DNA from: Antedon mediterranea
Taxonomy: Eukaryota; Echinodermata; Crinoidea; Comatulida; Antedonidae
Length of the DNA stretch: 60,000 nt
Assembly: GCF_964355755.1 (NCBI RefSeq)
Contig: NC_092680.1
Location: 19,261,001-19,321,000 of the forward strand
Reading direction: 5' to 3'
Position 1 is the stretch's first letter. Below are more notes on the stretch, generated by a model. The model saw only the letters and a program-made list of their open reading frames with translations, ran no database searches and had not been told where the DNA came from. The DNA itself is not shown here.

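Overview
The window is a stretch of A+T-rich animal genomic DNA carrying most of one very large intron-rich gene on the + strand. I reconstruct 79 coding exons with GT-AG introns and continuous reading phase, from an ATG at 3636 to the window end, about 4,244 codons. The product is an ABC transporter of subfamily A. The evidence is the N-terminal membrane anchor, the family CY..NKA-PS.G-type motif after it, the membrane-proximal motif QQMPYPCY, a complete first ATPase domain, and the start of the second half. Size and the enormous first extracellular region place it near vertebrate ABCA12/ABCA13, with ABCA13 closest in length. The second transmembrane domain beyond its first helix and the second ATPase lie past the window end. 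Many SINE- and MITE-like repeats and abundant TAGGCCTA words suggest a marine invertebrate deuterostome, probably an echinoderm. This is an inference from style, not a species call.

Layout: 1-3564 is upstream DNA with no gene I can support. 3636-4381 encodes the N-terminal transmembrane anchor. Intron 2 (4382-8594) holds a 1.6 kb minisatellite and a CTAGGC-rich block. 8595-10508 is the start of the first extracellular domain. 10947-41411 is a tandem array of twelve exon cassettes, each made of exons A, B, C and D with intron phases 0/2/1/0. A thirteenth, altered cassette (43505-44373) follows. A basic linker with furin-type sites lies at 44289-44946. 45336-47164 is the ordinary ABCA membrane-proximal ectodomain, 47618-51410 the first set of transmembrane helices, 51889-55497 the first nucleotide-binding domain, and 56006-56670 its regulatory domain. 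58719-60000 is the beginning of the second half.

The most unusual observation is a symmetric phase 1-1 exon (16444-16581) inside cassette 3. It encodes a complete eight-cysteine WAP (four-disulfide core) domain, a secreted antiprotease/antimicrobial type module that I do not know from any ABC transporter. With the repeated Cys-pair exons, conserved N-glycosylation sequons and a furin-rich linker, the picture is a giant modular, probably glycosylated and possibly proteolytically processed extracellular arm built on an ABCA lipid-transporter chassis.

Introns carry at least 17 copies of a short inverted-repeat element, tRNA-derived SINEs of several families, a 5S rRNA-headed composite SINE, a 0.9 kb fold-back element with an 8-bp target duplication, and several smaller inverted-repeat elements. 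Introns over 300 bases not mentioned below hold nothing I could recognise beyond A+T-rich sequence.
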